DNA of 64,000 nucleotides from Pseudomonas sp. 10S4. GTDB taxonomy: Bacteria > Pseudomonadota > Gammaproteobacteria > Pseudomonadales > Pseudomonadaceae. A program made the translations under genes and the position numbers. The stretch covers positions 6,944,001-7,008,000 of the forward strand of contig NZ_CP133774.1 in assembly GCF_034344865.1 (NCBI RefSeq), in the 5' to 3' direction. Positions 19,601 to 30,522 of the stretch are shown here, in pieces. Under the pieces are notes generated by a model. It was not told the DNA's origin. It did not search any database and saw nothing but the letters and a program-made list of their open reading frames with translations. How positions within the stretch are numbered: the first letter of the stretch is position 1; each line of letters starts with the position of its first letter.

Positions 19601-22600
19601 CGTGGGACACCACCACGCCTTTCGGTTTGCCGGTGGAGCCGGAGGTGTAAATCAGGTACGCCTGATGCTGCGGCAGGCTGATAAACGGCAGCTCGCTGGC
19701 CGGGTAGTTGGCCAGTTCGGCGGTGTCTTCTTCGAGGCACCAGAGGGCTACGGTCGATGGCAATTCACCGAGGGCCTTGAACATCGCCGCGTCGCTGAGC
19801 AGCAGACCAATGCCGCTGTCTTCGATCATGTAATGCAGGCGATCGAGCGGGTATTCCGGGTCCAGCGGCACGTAAGCGCCGCCAGCCTTGAGGATCGCCA
19901 ACAGGCCGATGACCATTTCCAGCGAACGTTCCAGCGCCAGGCCCACCCGCACTTGCGGGCCGACACCGCGCTCGCGCAGCATCCAGGCCAGGCGATTGGC
20001 GCGGCTGTCGAGTTCGGCGTAACTCAGGGTTTGCCCGGCGAAAGTCAGGGCCGGCGCGTCTTTGCGGGCCAACGCTTGTTCGCTGAACAGGTGATGAATG
20101 CACTGGTCCAGACGCTGCTCGCCCGGCTCGATGCCGAGGGCTGTCCAGCAGGTTTTTCTGTTCCGTGGTTTCAAGCAACGGCAGTTCACTGAGGCGTTGT
20201 TGCGGATCGGCCAGCAAGGCCTCCAGCAGGTTGCGCCAGTGCCCTGCCATCCGTGCAATGCGCGGTTCATCGAACAAATCGGTGCTGTAAGTCAGGCAGC
20301 AACCGAGTCGATGATCGAGGTCGGTGACTTCCAGGTTGAGGTCGAACTTGGTCGCCCGGGCATCGTTGGCCAGGTACTCGACGGTCATGCCGGCCAGCGT
20401 GCGGCTCTGCTGGAATTCCCAGCGCTGGACGTTGCACATCACCTGGAACAACGGGTTGTAAGCGGCGCTGCGCGGTGGCTGCAAGGCTTCCACCAGATGA
20501 TCGAACGGCAGGTCCTGATGGGACTGACCTTCGATCACGGTGTGGCGAACCTGCTCGAACAACTCACCGACGGACATCTGTCCGTCGAGCTGGCAACGCA
20601 GCACTTGGGTGTTGAGGAACGCGCCGATCAGCCCTTCGCTTTCCGGGCGAATGCGGTTAGCTACCGGCGCGCCGATGCGCAGATCAGTCTGGCCGCTGTA
20701 GCGGTAAAGCAGCACGGCCAGGGCGGCGGTCATGGTCATGAACAGGGTCAGACCGTTTTGCGCATTGAAGGCACGAACCCGTGCAGCTAGCTCATCGCTC
20801 AGGTCGAAACGGAACAGTTCGCCCTGATGGCTTTGCACCGGTGGACGCGGACGGTCGGCAGGCAATTCCAGCAACGGATGTTCGCGACCGAGTTGCCCGG
20901 TCCAGTAGTCGAGTTGGCGTTGACGCTCGCCGGATTCCAGCCACTGCCGCTGCCAGACGCTGTAATCCAGATATTGCACTGGCAGCGGTTCCAGCGGCGA
21001 CTCGCGGTCATCGACGAAGGCTTCGTAAAGCGCGCTCAGTTCACGGGCGAAGATGTCCATCGCCCAGCCTTCGGTGACGATGTGGTGCAAGGTCAACACC
21101 AAGTAGTGTTCCTCCTCGCCGGTCTTGACCAGACAGGCGCGCAGCAGCGGGCCGGTTTCCAGATCGAATGGCTTGTGCGCCTCATCGTCCGCCAGTTGCT
21201 GGACCTGCCACTCGCGGCCGTCGGCATCCAGAGAGGTAAAGTCCTTCCAGTCCATGCGCATGCCGGTGTCGACGTGCACCTGTTGCCGGGCCACGCCATC
21301 GACGCTCGGGAACGTGGTGCGCAGGGTTTCGTGACGGATGATCAGCGCTTGCAGCGCCGCTTCGAAACGCCCGACATCCAGCACCCCGCGCAACCGCGCC
21401 ATGCCGCCGACGTTATAGGCCGGGCTGTCCGGCTCCATTTGCCAAAGGAACCACATGCGCTGCTGGGAATAGGACAGCGGCACCGGTTGGCTGCGATCGA
21501 CTTTCTCGATCGGCGGCTGCTGGTTGGTTTTACCGCTGGCCTGGATCAACCGGACCTGTTCGGCGAACACCCCCAGCTCACTGTTTTCGAACAGCGCCCG
21601 CAGCGGCAATTCGACGTCGCAGGTTTGACGGGTGCGGGAAATGATTTGTGTGGCTAACAGCGAATGACCGCCAAGGGCGAAGAAATCGTCGCGCAGACCG
21701 ATCTGGTTTTGGCCCAATACTTGGCGCCAGATGCAGGCGATTTGTTGCTCAAGTGCGCTGACCGGTTCGACGTGTTCACGAACCTGCCACTGCGGTTCCG
21801 GCAAGGCGCGGCGGTCGAGTTTACCGCTCGGGCTCAACGGCATTTCATCCAGACGCATCAGTTGCGCAGGGACCATGTATTCCGGCAGCTCGGCAACCAG
21901 CGCAGTGTTCAGGCGCTGATTTTGCACATCGATGTCTTCCGAGGAATCGGTGGTGGTGTAGTAACCGATCAACTGCCCGCCAGCGGCTGTTTCGCGCACC
22001 AGCACCACAGCTTGAGCGACGCCGTCCTGAGCCAGCAGGCGTGCTTCGATTTCTTCCGGCTCAACCCGGAAGCCACGCAGTTTGACCTGCTGATCGAGGC
22101 GCCCGAGGTATTCGATCACGCCATCAGTTGTCCAGCGTGCCCGGTCGCCGGTGCGGTACAGCCGCGCGCCCTGCTCGCCCAATGGATCGACGACAAAACG
22201 TTCGGCAGTCAGGGACGGACGACCGAGGTAGCCTCGGGCCAGGCCGATACCGCTGATGCACAGCTCTCCCGGCACGCCAGCCGGTACAGGATTGAGGTCG
22301 TTATCGAGCACGCGGCAGACCACGTTGCCCAACGGCCGGCCAATCGGCGAGCGCTCCCCATCGGCGCTGGTGCAATGCCAATGGGTGACGTTGATCGCGG
22401 TTTCGGTCGGGCCGTAACGGTTATGCAATTGCACCGCTGGCAGTTGCTCAAGTACGCGGTTGCGCAGTTCGGCGGGCAAGGCTTCGCCGCCGGAGAACAC
22501 CCGGTGCAGGCTGGTGCATTCGGCGGTCAGTGGCTCTTCGATAAACAGCGCCAACAGTGGCGGGACGAAGTGCAGCGTGGTCACGCCATACTGCTGAACC

Positions 22601-25600
22601 AGTTGCGCAATGCGATGTGGGTCGCGGTGTTCGCCGGGCCCGGCAATCAGCAAACGCGCGCCTGTGATCAACGGCCAGAAGCACTCCCACACCGACACGT
22701 CGAAACTGATTGGCGCTTTTTGCATCAGCACATCGGTTTCATTCAGACGATAAGTGGTCTGCATCCATTGCAGGCGTTCAGCGAGGGCCGCGTGGGTGTT
22801 GCCGACCCCTTTCGGCTGACCGGTGGAGCCCGAGGTGTAAATCACGTAGGCCAGGTTGTCGCCGTGCAGGTGCAGGCCCGGTGCCTGGCTCGGCCAGTTC
22901 TCCAGGTGCAGAGCGTCCATGGCGATCACGCTGACGCCGTCGGTCGCTGGCAAGCGGTCGAGCAATTCGGTCTGGGTCAGCAGTAATTCGACGCCGCTGT
23001 CGCTGAGCATGTAGGCCAGGCGATCAGCCGGGTAATCCGGGTCCAGCGGCACGTAGGCGCCGCCGGCCTTGATGATCGCCAGCAGGCCGATCAACAGCTG
23101 CGGCGAACGCTCGGCGGCGATGGCCACGCACACATCCGGGCCGACACCTTTGTCGCGCAGGTAATGGGCCAGACGGTTGGCCTGGGCGTGCAATTCGGCG
23201 AAGTCCAGTTGACCGCCATCCCAGATCAGCGCGTTGCGTTCCGGGGTCTGGCGCAGTTGTTCATTGAGCAGCTCTGGCAGCCATTGGCTGGCGGGTGAGC
23301 ACGGGGCCGCACTCCACGAATTTTGCTGATCGTGCTCGCACGGGGTCAGTAGTTGAAGGTCGCCGATGGCCTGTTGTGGCCGCTCGCAGACTTCACGCAG
23401 CAGGTTAGTGAAGTGCTCGGCCAGACGCTCGATGGTCGCGGCATCGAACAGTTCGCTGGCGTAATCGAAGGACAGGCTCAGCCGACCATTTCGGTCTTCT
23501 TCGCTGTGCAATTGCAGGTCGAACTTGGCTTCGCGGCTGTGCCACGGCAATTCTTCGGCCAGCAGTCCCGGCAAACGGCGCAGTGCGCCCAAGTCCCGTT
23601 GCTGGTGGTTGAACATGACCTGGAACAAACCGGATTCCCGAGCTTGCGCGAAGGCTTCGAGCAGTTGCTCGAACGGCAGGTCCTGATGGGCTTGCGCGCC
23701 CAACGCGGCTTGGCGGGTTTGCGCCAGCAGCTCAACGAATGGCAGCCGTGAATCAACCTCGGCGCGCAGAACCTGGGTGTTGATGAAGAAGCCGATCAGC
23801 CCTTGGGTTTCCAGGCGCGGACGGTTGGCGTTCGGCACGCCAATGCGAATGTCACGCTGGCCGCTGTAGCGGTGCAGCAGACTTTGGAACGCACTGAGCA
23901 ACAGCATGAATGGCGTGGCTTCGTGGGCCTGGGCAGTCTGGCGGATCGCCTCGCTCAAGCTCACGCCCAAACGCACGGTATGCCGCGCGGCGCTGTGTGT
24001 CTGTTGCGCGGAACGTGGATGATCGGTGGCCAGGTTCAGCACCGGATATTCATCGCCCAACTGGTTTTTCCAGTAGGCCAGTTGCCGCTCGCCCTCGCCT
24101 TGCGCCAGCCATTGGCGCTGCCAACTGCCGTAGTCGGCGTATTGAGTCGGCAATGCCGGGAGGGTCGCTTTTTGCCCTTGGGATGCCGCTGCGTACAGGC
24201 GCGAGAACTCGTCGATCAATACGTTCAGCGACCAGCCGTCGGCGATGATGTGGTGCATCGTCACCAGCAACTGATGGTCCTCGTCGTCGAGGCGCACCAG
24301 GGTTACCCACAGCAGCGGGCCTTTTTCCAGGTCGAACTGGGTGTGCGCTTCGTCCTCACGAATTTGTTGCGCACGAGCCTCTCGTTCGGCAGCGGGCAGG
24401 TCGCTGATGTCGATCAATTGCAGGTTGAATTCACCGGCCGCATCGACCTTTTGCAGCGCCACGCCGGCACGCTCGAAGAAGCGCGTGCGCAGGGATTCGT
24501 GGCGTTCGATCAACTGTTGGAAACTGGCACGCAGCGCGTCTTCGTCCAGCTCGCCACGCAGACGCAAGGCGCCGGGAATGTTGTAGGCGCTGCTCTGCGA
24601 ATCAAGTTGCCAGGTGATCCACAGACGGTTTTGCGCCAGGGATTGCGGCATCGCTTCGGTGCGCGACAACGCGGTGATCGTGCCTTGGGCGAGGCCGCCG
24701 TCCTGTTGCAGTCGAGCGACAGCATCAGCGAAGGCGCCGAGGGTCGGGGCCTCGAACAGCAGGCGCAGGTTCAGCTCCAGGCCGAGTTCTTCACGCAAAC
24801 GCGCAACCACTTGGGTGGCGGCGATGGAGTTACCGCCGAGCAGGAAGAAGTGGTCGTCGGCGTTGACCTGTTTGACGCAGAGTTGCTCGCACCAGATCTT
24901 CGAGATCAGGCTTTGCATCTCGGAAGCGGATTGCGCTGAGGACTCGCTTTCAATGTTTGCCGACGGGAACAACGCATAGCTGTCGAGGCTGCCGTCCGCC
25001 AGACGATTGCGGCACGCCGAGCGTTGCAGTTTGCCGCTGGAGGTCTTCGGCAACGCACCCGGATTGAGCAGCACCACCACGCTCGGCGCTTCCTGATACG
25101 CCTCGGCCACCGCTTGGCGGATGGCTTTGATCAGCGCCTCGGGCGGGAGGATTTTCTGCACGCTGCGGCTGATTTCCGCAGCAATGCCGATGCCTTCCTG
25201 GCCGTCGATATTGACGGCGAATGCAGCGACGCGACCTTTGCGCACCACTTCCACTTCGCGCTCGATGGTTCGCTCGATGTCTTGCGGATACAGGTTGTGG
25301 CCGCGAACGATCAGCATGTCTTTCAGGCGCCCGGTGATAAACAGTTCATCGTCACGCATAAAGCCCAGGTCACCGGTGCGCAGCCAGGTGCGGCCGGCAT
25401 ACTGAACGAAGGTTTTGGCGCTGGCCTCGGGGTTGCGCCAGTAGCCGTGGGCGATGCTCGGCCCGGTGGCCCAGACTTCGCCAACGGCGTTATCCGCCAG
25501 TTCGGTGAGCACAAGCGGATCGATGATTAGCACCGCGTGATCCGGCTGGCTGACGCCGCAACTCATGATCGCTGCGCCCTCGCCCGGTTCGGCACGGTTT

Positions 25601-26658
25601 TGTGCCAAGGCCTGATCGTCCACCTTCAGGTTACCGATGCCTTGACCGCGAGGCGTGCCGGCCACGAACAGCGTGGCTTCCGCCAAACCGTAAGACGCCA
25701 TGAAGCTGTCCGGGGTGAAGCCGCACGTCGCGAACTTCTCGGCGAAGCGTTCCAGCGTATCAAGACGAATCGGCTCGGACCCGGAATACGCCACGCGCCA
25801 GCCGCTCAGGTCGAGGCGTTCCAGCGCCGATTCGCTGACCCGCTCGCTGCACAGCCGATAGGCAAAGTCCGGCCCGCCGCTGATGGTGCCACCGTATTCG
25901 CTGATCGCTTCGAGCCAGCGCAACGGCCGGCCGAGGAAGTAGGCCGGCGACATCAACACGCATGGCACGCCACTGAAAACCGGCTGCAACAGGCCGCCAA
26001 TCAGGCCCATGTCGTGGTACAGCGGCAACCAGCTGACGATCACATCGTCCGGGTTCAGATCAATGCCGAAGCCATGGCGGATCAGCAGTTCATTGGCCAC
26101 CAGATTGCCGTGGCTGACTTGCACACCTTTAGGCAACGCGGTGGAACCGGAGGTGTATTGCAGGAAGGCGATGTGGTCGTCTTCAAGGTCAGGCGCAATC
26201 CAACCATCAGCCAGCGCAGCGTCGAGGGTATCGACGCAGAGCAACGGTGGTGCCCCGTCGATTTGCAGCAAGGCATCGCGCAGGCCGACGCTGGTCAGCA
26301 GCAAGCGCGGCTCGGCATCGCTGATGATCGACAGCAGACGTTCCTGGTGATGACGCTTGGTCGACTCCGGCGGATAGGCCGGCACCGCAATCACTCCGGC
26401 ATACAGGCAACCAAAAAACGCCGCGACGTAATCCGGGCCGCTGGGAAACAGCAGCACCGCGCGATCACCCAATGCAGCCTCGGACTGCAACGCGCCGGCA
26501 ATGGTCCGCGCCCGCTGATCTAGCTCGCGATAACTGAGCACTACGGCCTGATCCGGGGTTTCAGCGAGAAACCGCAAAGCCACGCGGTCCGGCGTCAGGG
26601 CCGCGCGGCGCTGAAGGGCTTGGACCAGTGTGCTGGGGAGTTCGAACGCGTCGGTCAT
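13673..26658 (-). CDS. pvdL: Pyoverdine chromophore non-ribosomal peptide synthetase PvdL, with two one-base frameshifts
   Basis: A giant cytoplasmic synthetase of about 4327 residues once two extra bases are removed (near 20138-20140 and 15785-15791). Order by motif with rough residues: acyl-ligase domain ([11 protein letters not shown] ~170), carrier (GGNSIAATQ ~608), condensation (HHIIADGW ~804), adenylation ([11 protein letters not shown] ~1277), carrier (GGHSLLATQ ~1660), condensation (HHIVTEGW ~1858), adenylation (~2339), carrier (GGDSILSIQ ~2736), epimerase ([10 protein letters not shown] ~2916), condensation (HHILIDAW ~3389), adenylation (~3873), carrier (~4264). There is no thioesterase. 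The layout equals PvdL: fatty acid, L-Glu, D-Tyr, L-Dab. The ATG at 26658 has AGGA upstream. As written the product would stop early. Confidence 0.95.
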
Positions 26659-26812
26659 GAGGTTTCCTGCCTGAATTCGGCTTGCAAGTTGAAATCGGTT
26701 TTCGTACGTCACGCTCATTTAGAGGGCGTGCAGGACGCGGTCTTCGCCGACCGCGCAAGGCTTGGGAATGCTGTTGTGGCCGGAACGTATCCGGACCCAT
26801 TCACCAATGAGA

Positions 26813-26836
26813 ACGATTGATGTCTTTAAATAATTA
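26813..26836 (-). promoter_or_regulatory. Probable PvdS promoter box for pvdL (one mismatch)
   Basis: On the minus strand: TAATT, 16 bases, CGT, about 155 bases before the pvdL ATG. The -33 element differs at one base from TAAAT. Spacing and position otherwise fit the three perfect boxes in this window. Confidence 0.6.
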
Positions 26837-26926
26837 GTCCGCAGGCTTGAACCCAACCGGGCCGGGCCTGCCTGCGTGTCGCAGTTCGCACTCTGCACTT
26901 TTGTGGAGCATTAATTCTCTTTCTCA

Positions 26927-26946
26927 ATTGACAATCATTATCATTC
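26927..26946 (+). promoter_or_regulatory. Fur box and overlapping -35 element upstream of pvdS
   Basis: TTGACAATCATTATCATT matches the Fur consensus over its central part; on the other strand it includes GATAATGAT. TTGACA at 26927-26932 would serve as a -35 element and CATAAT at 26948-26953 as a possible -10, although the 15-base spacing is short. Fur-Fe(II) bound here would block pvdS transcription. Confidence 0.8.
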
Positions 26947-27027
26947 AACATAATTTGGCGCTCGATGTGTAGGACGGCTCCGAAACGCTTGTCGTCCCAC
27001 AACCCTATTTGCAGCAAGGTGATTTCC

Positions 27028-27576
27028 ATGACGGAACAAGTATCCACAGGCAGGTGCGATTCACCGCTACTTCAGGCCTTTGTCGACAACCGACTGATTC
27101 TGGTCAAAATTGCAGCCCGCATTACCGGCTGCCGGTCGCGGGCTGAAGACGTGGTGCAAGACGCGTTCTTCCGGCTGCAATCGGCGCCGCAGATCACCTC
27201 TTCATTCAAGGCCCAGCTGAGCTACCTGTTCCAGATCGTGCGTAACCTGGCGATCGACCACTACCGCAAACAGGCGCTGGAGCTGAAGTACTCGGGCCCA
27301 GAAGAAGAAGGTCTGAACGTGGTGATTCAGGGCGCTTCGCCGGAAACCTCGCACATCAACTTCTCGACCCTGGAACACATCGCCGACGCGCTGACCGAAC
27401 TGCCGAGCCGCACGCGCTACGCCTTCGAGATGTACCGCCTGCACGGCGTGCCGCAAAAGGACATCGCCAAGGAACTCGGCGTCTCGCCGACCCTGGTGAA
27501 TTTCATGATTCGGGATGCGTTGGTGCACTGCCGCAAAGTGTCGGGCAGTCGTGCGGATACGTTTGCCCGTCGGTAA
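27028..27576 (+). CDS. pvdS: Extracytoplasmic-function sigma factor PvdS
   Basis: A 182-residue ECF sigma factor of the iron-starvation group that directs RNA polymerase to TAAAT-N16-CGT promoters of pyoverdine genes. Region 2 covers about residues 15-80 (AEDVVQDAFFRLQSA, YLFQIVRNLAIDHYRK) and region 4 about residues 120-172 (LPSRTRYAFEMYRLHGVPQKDIAKELGVSPTLVNFMIRDAL). The ATG at 27028 has AAGGTG upstream; the longer frame from 26965 is rejected because it would put the start within the promoter region. It is divergent from pvdL and preceded by a Fur box. Confidence 0.96.
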   Translation: MTEQVSTGRCDSPLLQAFVDNRLILVKIAARITGCRSRAEDVVQDAFFRLQSAPQITSSFKAQLSYLFQIVRNLAIDHYRKQALELKYSGPEEEGLNVVIQGASPETSHINFSTLEHIADALTELPSRTRYAFEMYRLHGVPQKDIAKELGVSPTLVNFMIRDALVHCRKVSGSRADTFARR

Positions 27577-27600
27577 GATCCGAAATTTCATCGCCCCCAA

Positions 27601-27662
27601 TCGCGAGCAAGCTCGCTCCCACAGGTTCAGCGCAATCCCTGTGGGAGCGAGCCTGCTCGCGA
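27601..27662. repeat. REP inverted pair
   Basis: TCGCGAGCAAGCTCGCTCCCACAGG and its imperfect complement around a short middle, after the pvdS stop and before the 3' end of the convergent acyltransferase gene. Confidence 0.9.
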
Positions 27663-27702
27663 TGGCGGACTCAAGATCGCAACGGATCTTGAGTCCTACA
27701 CC

Positions 27703-28717
27703 TCACGCCAATTTGCACCGATCAAAAAACCGCTCACGCCCCAGCACCATCAGCGCCGCGCGCTTGTGCGGGAAGTCGAACTCTTTTTCGCAGTGGAAAC
27801 ACTGGTTGTGCATATACCCGATCATCTTCGCGTTGTCGGCGCGAGGCTCGGCAACCACGTGCTGGGTGCGTGGATCGTCGAGAAACAGGTAATGCACCAG
27901 CGCCGATAACCAACTCGCGACTTTATGCGGGCCGCGATGCGCTTCTTCCCCCACCAGCATGTGAATGCCGCGGTCGTAATCGCCGGCGTCGTAGAACGGC
28001 GCGATGACGATCTTCCTTGGCCCAGTAGGCTTCAAAGTAAGCGAATGGCTGATCATCAAAACAACCGATCAGCGTCAAGGTGTGCGGGTCGGCATCGAGT
28101 TTGCTCAGGTACTCGCGATGCTTCTCGAGGCTGCCCTCTTCTTCCCAGAAACTCGCCACCCGCGGGCTGTTCTGCCAGCGATTAAACCGCGTCAGGTCAT
28201 TTTCGATTTCCACTGTACGCAAGGAAACCCACGCACCGAGTCGCGCATCGAAACGTCGATAGACCTCGCCACGTGGTTTGGCCGGGCGTAATGGATGACG
28301 CTTGCCACCGCTGATGACCATCTGCTGCGGATAGCTGCCGGTCAGTGATTGCCCCAACCACGGCTGCGGCAACTGCCAGAACAAGGTGCGCTCACAGCGA
28401 TACTCGCCAACCACGTCCGTCGGGATCAGCAAACCGCTGAGCAAGGCTTCGGTCGGTGCTTCATCCAGACGCCAGGTCAACTGCTGGCAGCCCGGGTCAC
28501 GGGCAAACAACCAATAGCAAGCGGCCCAGAACGCCTGACTGGCAGGCAAACCAAAGCGCTCATCGACTTCGATGTGCAACTCGGGCTCGCGGCTCAGACG
28601 CAAGCGAATCAGCGGCTGCCCTTCCAGGCTGAGGCTCAGGCGGCTTTCGGTTTCATCGGCTACAAGACTGCGCCCTGACGGCAAGGCCAGGGCAGTCAGG
28701 TCATTCAGATTGGACAT
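27703..28717 (-). CDS. Siderophore-type N-acyltransferase (IucB/AlcB/MbtK family, PvdYII-like), with a one-base frameshift
   Basis: A GNAT-related enzyme of the family that acylates hydroxylated ornithine or lysine in hydroxamate siderophores. The C-terminal half carries the family blocks [35 protein letters not shown], then [21 protein letters not shown] and [18 protein letters not shown]. The frame breaks near 28006 (one extra base after KED). Removing it gives 337 residues. A perfect PvdS box lies 41 bases before the ATG, tying the gene to pyoverdine synthesis. The best candidate role is N5-hydroxyornithine acetylase (PvdYII); this is inferred, and another acyl group is possible. Confidence 0.8.
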
Positions 28718-28757
28718 GGGTCGGGCTCACAGTAATCGTCGACAGTTCAACGATGTG

Positions 28758-28781
28758 ACGTGAGCCGGGGCGGGAAATTTA
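28758..28781 (-). promoter_or_regulatory. PvdS (iron-starvation sigma) promoter box for the acyltransferase
   Basis: On the minus strand: TAAAT, 16 bases, CGT, an exact match, 41 bases before the ATG at 28717. It links the acyltransferase to the same regulon as pvdH, mbtH and pvdL. Confidence 0.85.
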
Positions 28782-28817
28782 AGCGAAGTGGTTAAATCCG
28801 CGACTTGCGGCACGCTT

Positions 28818-29612
28818 TCAGGTTTTGGGTACCGGCACCAAAGAGATTTTGTACGGCTCGAAAATCTTCAGCATCTGGCCGTTATCGCGCAAGCCTTGCA
28901 ACAACTTGCTAAACGCCGGGCCACTGATCGGTGCAGCCGGACTGAGCAGTGCGTAATGGTGATAGACCTGATCGATGCGCTGGGACACCAGCAACTGATC
29001 GGCGACCTTCTCGTTGCGCAGCAGGTAATCGAACAGGTAAGAGCGCGTCACCAAGGCAATGTCCGCGCGCCCGCGCAGCACCATCAGCAGGTTGCTGTCG
29101 TGGGAATAGGTCAGCGTGGCGTTGTAGTTCTGCGCGAGGAATTTCGGGTCGGCATTGAAGTTGGCGAATTCGTAGTGATAACCGCTGAACAGGGCCAGGC
29201 GCTTGCCGGCGAGGTCGGCAAAGTAACTTTCACGACGATCAGGTTCGCGTTGCGCAACGAAAATCTCGGCGTCTTCCAGACCCATGTCGACGGTAGTGTG
29301 AGGAATGTCCTTCCAGCCCCAATCCGGGTTCTCGAAGATCGCCATGTCGACGCGACCTTGCTTGAAATCACCGAAACGCCGGGGAATGGAAGTGGGCACC
29401 AGTACAAACTGGTAATCGGTTTGCAACTGGTTCAAGGCTTCGACCAGTTGCGGCAGCAGACCGGTGTCGGCCCCGGACTCCGGGCGCACGGTGTAAGGCG
29501 GGAAATGCGCCGCACCGACCCGCACCTGTTGCGCAGCCTGGGAAGGCATTACCCAGACCACCGCAAGTGCCGTCAGCAATAACCGCGAGACCGTCCAAAT
29601 TGGCGAAGACAT
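28818..29612 (-). CDS. Periplasmic solute-binding protein, amino-acid (SBP_bac_3) type
   Basis: About 264 residues from the ATG at 29612, with signal segment TVSRLLLTALAVVWVMPSQA and the family-3 start VRVGAAHFPPYTV. Domain blocks include RVDMAIFENPDWGWKD and LRGRADIALVTRSYLFDYLL. No permease or ATPase gene is adjacent, so it may be an orphan binding protein or a secreted sensor-type protein. A longer in-frame start exists at 29657. It lies between the acyltransferase and the atu regulator and has no PvdS box. Ligand unknown. Confidence 0.8.
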   Translation of the reverse strand: MSSPIWTVSRLLLTALAVVWVMPSQAAQQVRVGAAHFPPYTVRPESGADTGLLPQLVEALNQLQTDYQFVLVPTSIPRRFGDFKQGRVDMAIFENPDWGWKDIPHTTVDMGLEDAEIFVAQREPDRRESYFADLAGKRLALFSGYHYEFANFNADPKFLAQNYNATLTYSHDSNLLMVLRGRADIALVTRSYLFDYLLRNEKVADQLLVSQRIDQVYHHYALLSPAAPISGPAFSKLLQGLRDNGQMLKIFEPYKISLVPVPKT

Positions 29613-29705
29613 CAAAAAACCCCACTCCCCGAAAAAAATACCCATCAATTCATTCAAGCTAGGCGGTTTCGCCTGTTTATCCAGTTTATTGTTGAGATAG
29701 ACGTC

Positions 29706-30332
29706 TCATGGCTTCTCCTCAAGCACCAGAATCAACGCTTCATCAGCCAATTGATCAAGGCTCATGCTGCCACCGGCGCGAAACCAGGTGGTGGTCCAGG
29801 ACAAGGCGCCCGTCAGGAACCGTCGAGTGATGAACACATCACCGCGAATAAAACCGGCGTCCTTGGCCTCGCCCAGCACATGCAACCAGATGTCTTCATA
29901 AATGTCCCGCAGCGCCAGTACCTGGGCCTGCCCTTCTTCGGATAACGACCGCCATTCGTAGACCAGCACCGCCATGGCTTCGCCGCTACCGCCCATGATC
30001 GACTGCAACTCGCAACGAATCAGCGCCAGCACCCGTTCACGCACGTTGGCCGCGTCGGCCAGGGCGGCGCGCATCAGCGCGGTGTTGTAGCGAATGGTTT
30101 CCTCCATCACGGCGCGCAGGATCTCGTCCTTGCTTTTGAAGTGATGAAAAATACTGCCCGACTGAATGCCCACCGCGCCGGCCAGGTCGCGCACGGTGGT
30201 GCGTTCAAAGCCTTTGTTGCGGAACAGGTGAGCCGCCACTTGCAGCAGTTTGCCACGGGCGCTGTCCGGGTCGGTCAATTGGCCGTTATCGACCAATTCG
30301 CGCATCACCCTCAGGGCTTTTTGCTCGTCCAC
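29706..30332 (-). CDS. atuR: TetR-family repressor AtuR of acyclic terpene utilisation
   Basis: A 208-residue regulator with a TetR helix-turn-helix ([44 protein letters not shown], about residues 30-73) and an all-helical ligand domain. The GTG start at 30332 has GGAGAG just upstream. It is divergent from atuA. The 190-base gap contains two perfect copies of one operator in opposite orientation. In P. aeruginosa AtuR represses the atu operon through two inverted repeats in the same intergenic position, so the symbol rests on both sequence type and layout. Confidence 0.88.
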   Translation of the reverse strand: MDEQKALRVMRELVDNGQLTDPDSARGKLLQVAAHLFRNKGFERTTVRDLAGAVGIQSGSIFHHFKSKDEILRAVMEETIRYNTALMRAALADAANVRERVLALIRCELQSIMGGSGEAMAVLVYEWRSLSEEGQAQVLALRDIYEDIWLHVLGEAKDAGFIRGDVFITRRFLTGALSWTTTWFRAGGSMSLDQLADEALILVLEEKP

Positions 30333-30419
30333 CCGTTCTCTCCTACAGTCGTTCAGTCAAATACGCTACTCGCCGTTAAAACAGCGGGGTTGCGCGGGCA
30401 ATTTAAGCTGGGCGGGGCG

Positions 30420-30480
30420 ACCAAGCAAGCGCTTGGGAAGAAGATATTTCAGGCGTTTACAAACCAAGCGCTTGCTTGGT
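30420..30480. promoter_or_regulatory. Paired AtuR operator between atuR and atuA
   Basis: ACCAAGCAAGCGCTTGG at 30420-30436 recurs as its exact reverse complement at 30464-30480. Each copy is itself a near palindrome (CCAAGC/GCTTGG arms). The centres are 44 bases apart, about four helical turns, so two repressor dimers would sit on one face of the DNA. Confidence 0.82.
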
Positions 30481-30522
30481 AGTCTCAAGCCACTTCTGTC
30501 GGACATGACCATGGAGTTGACC

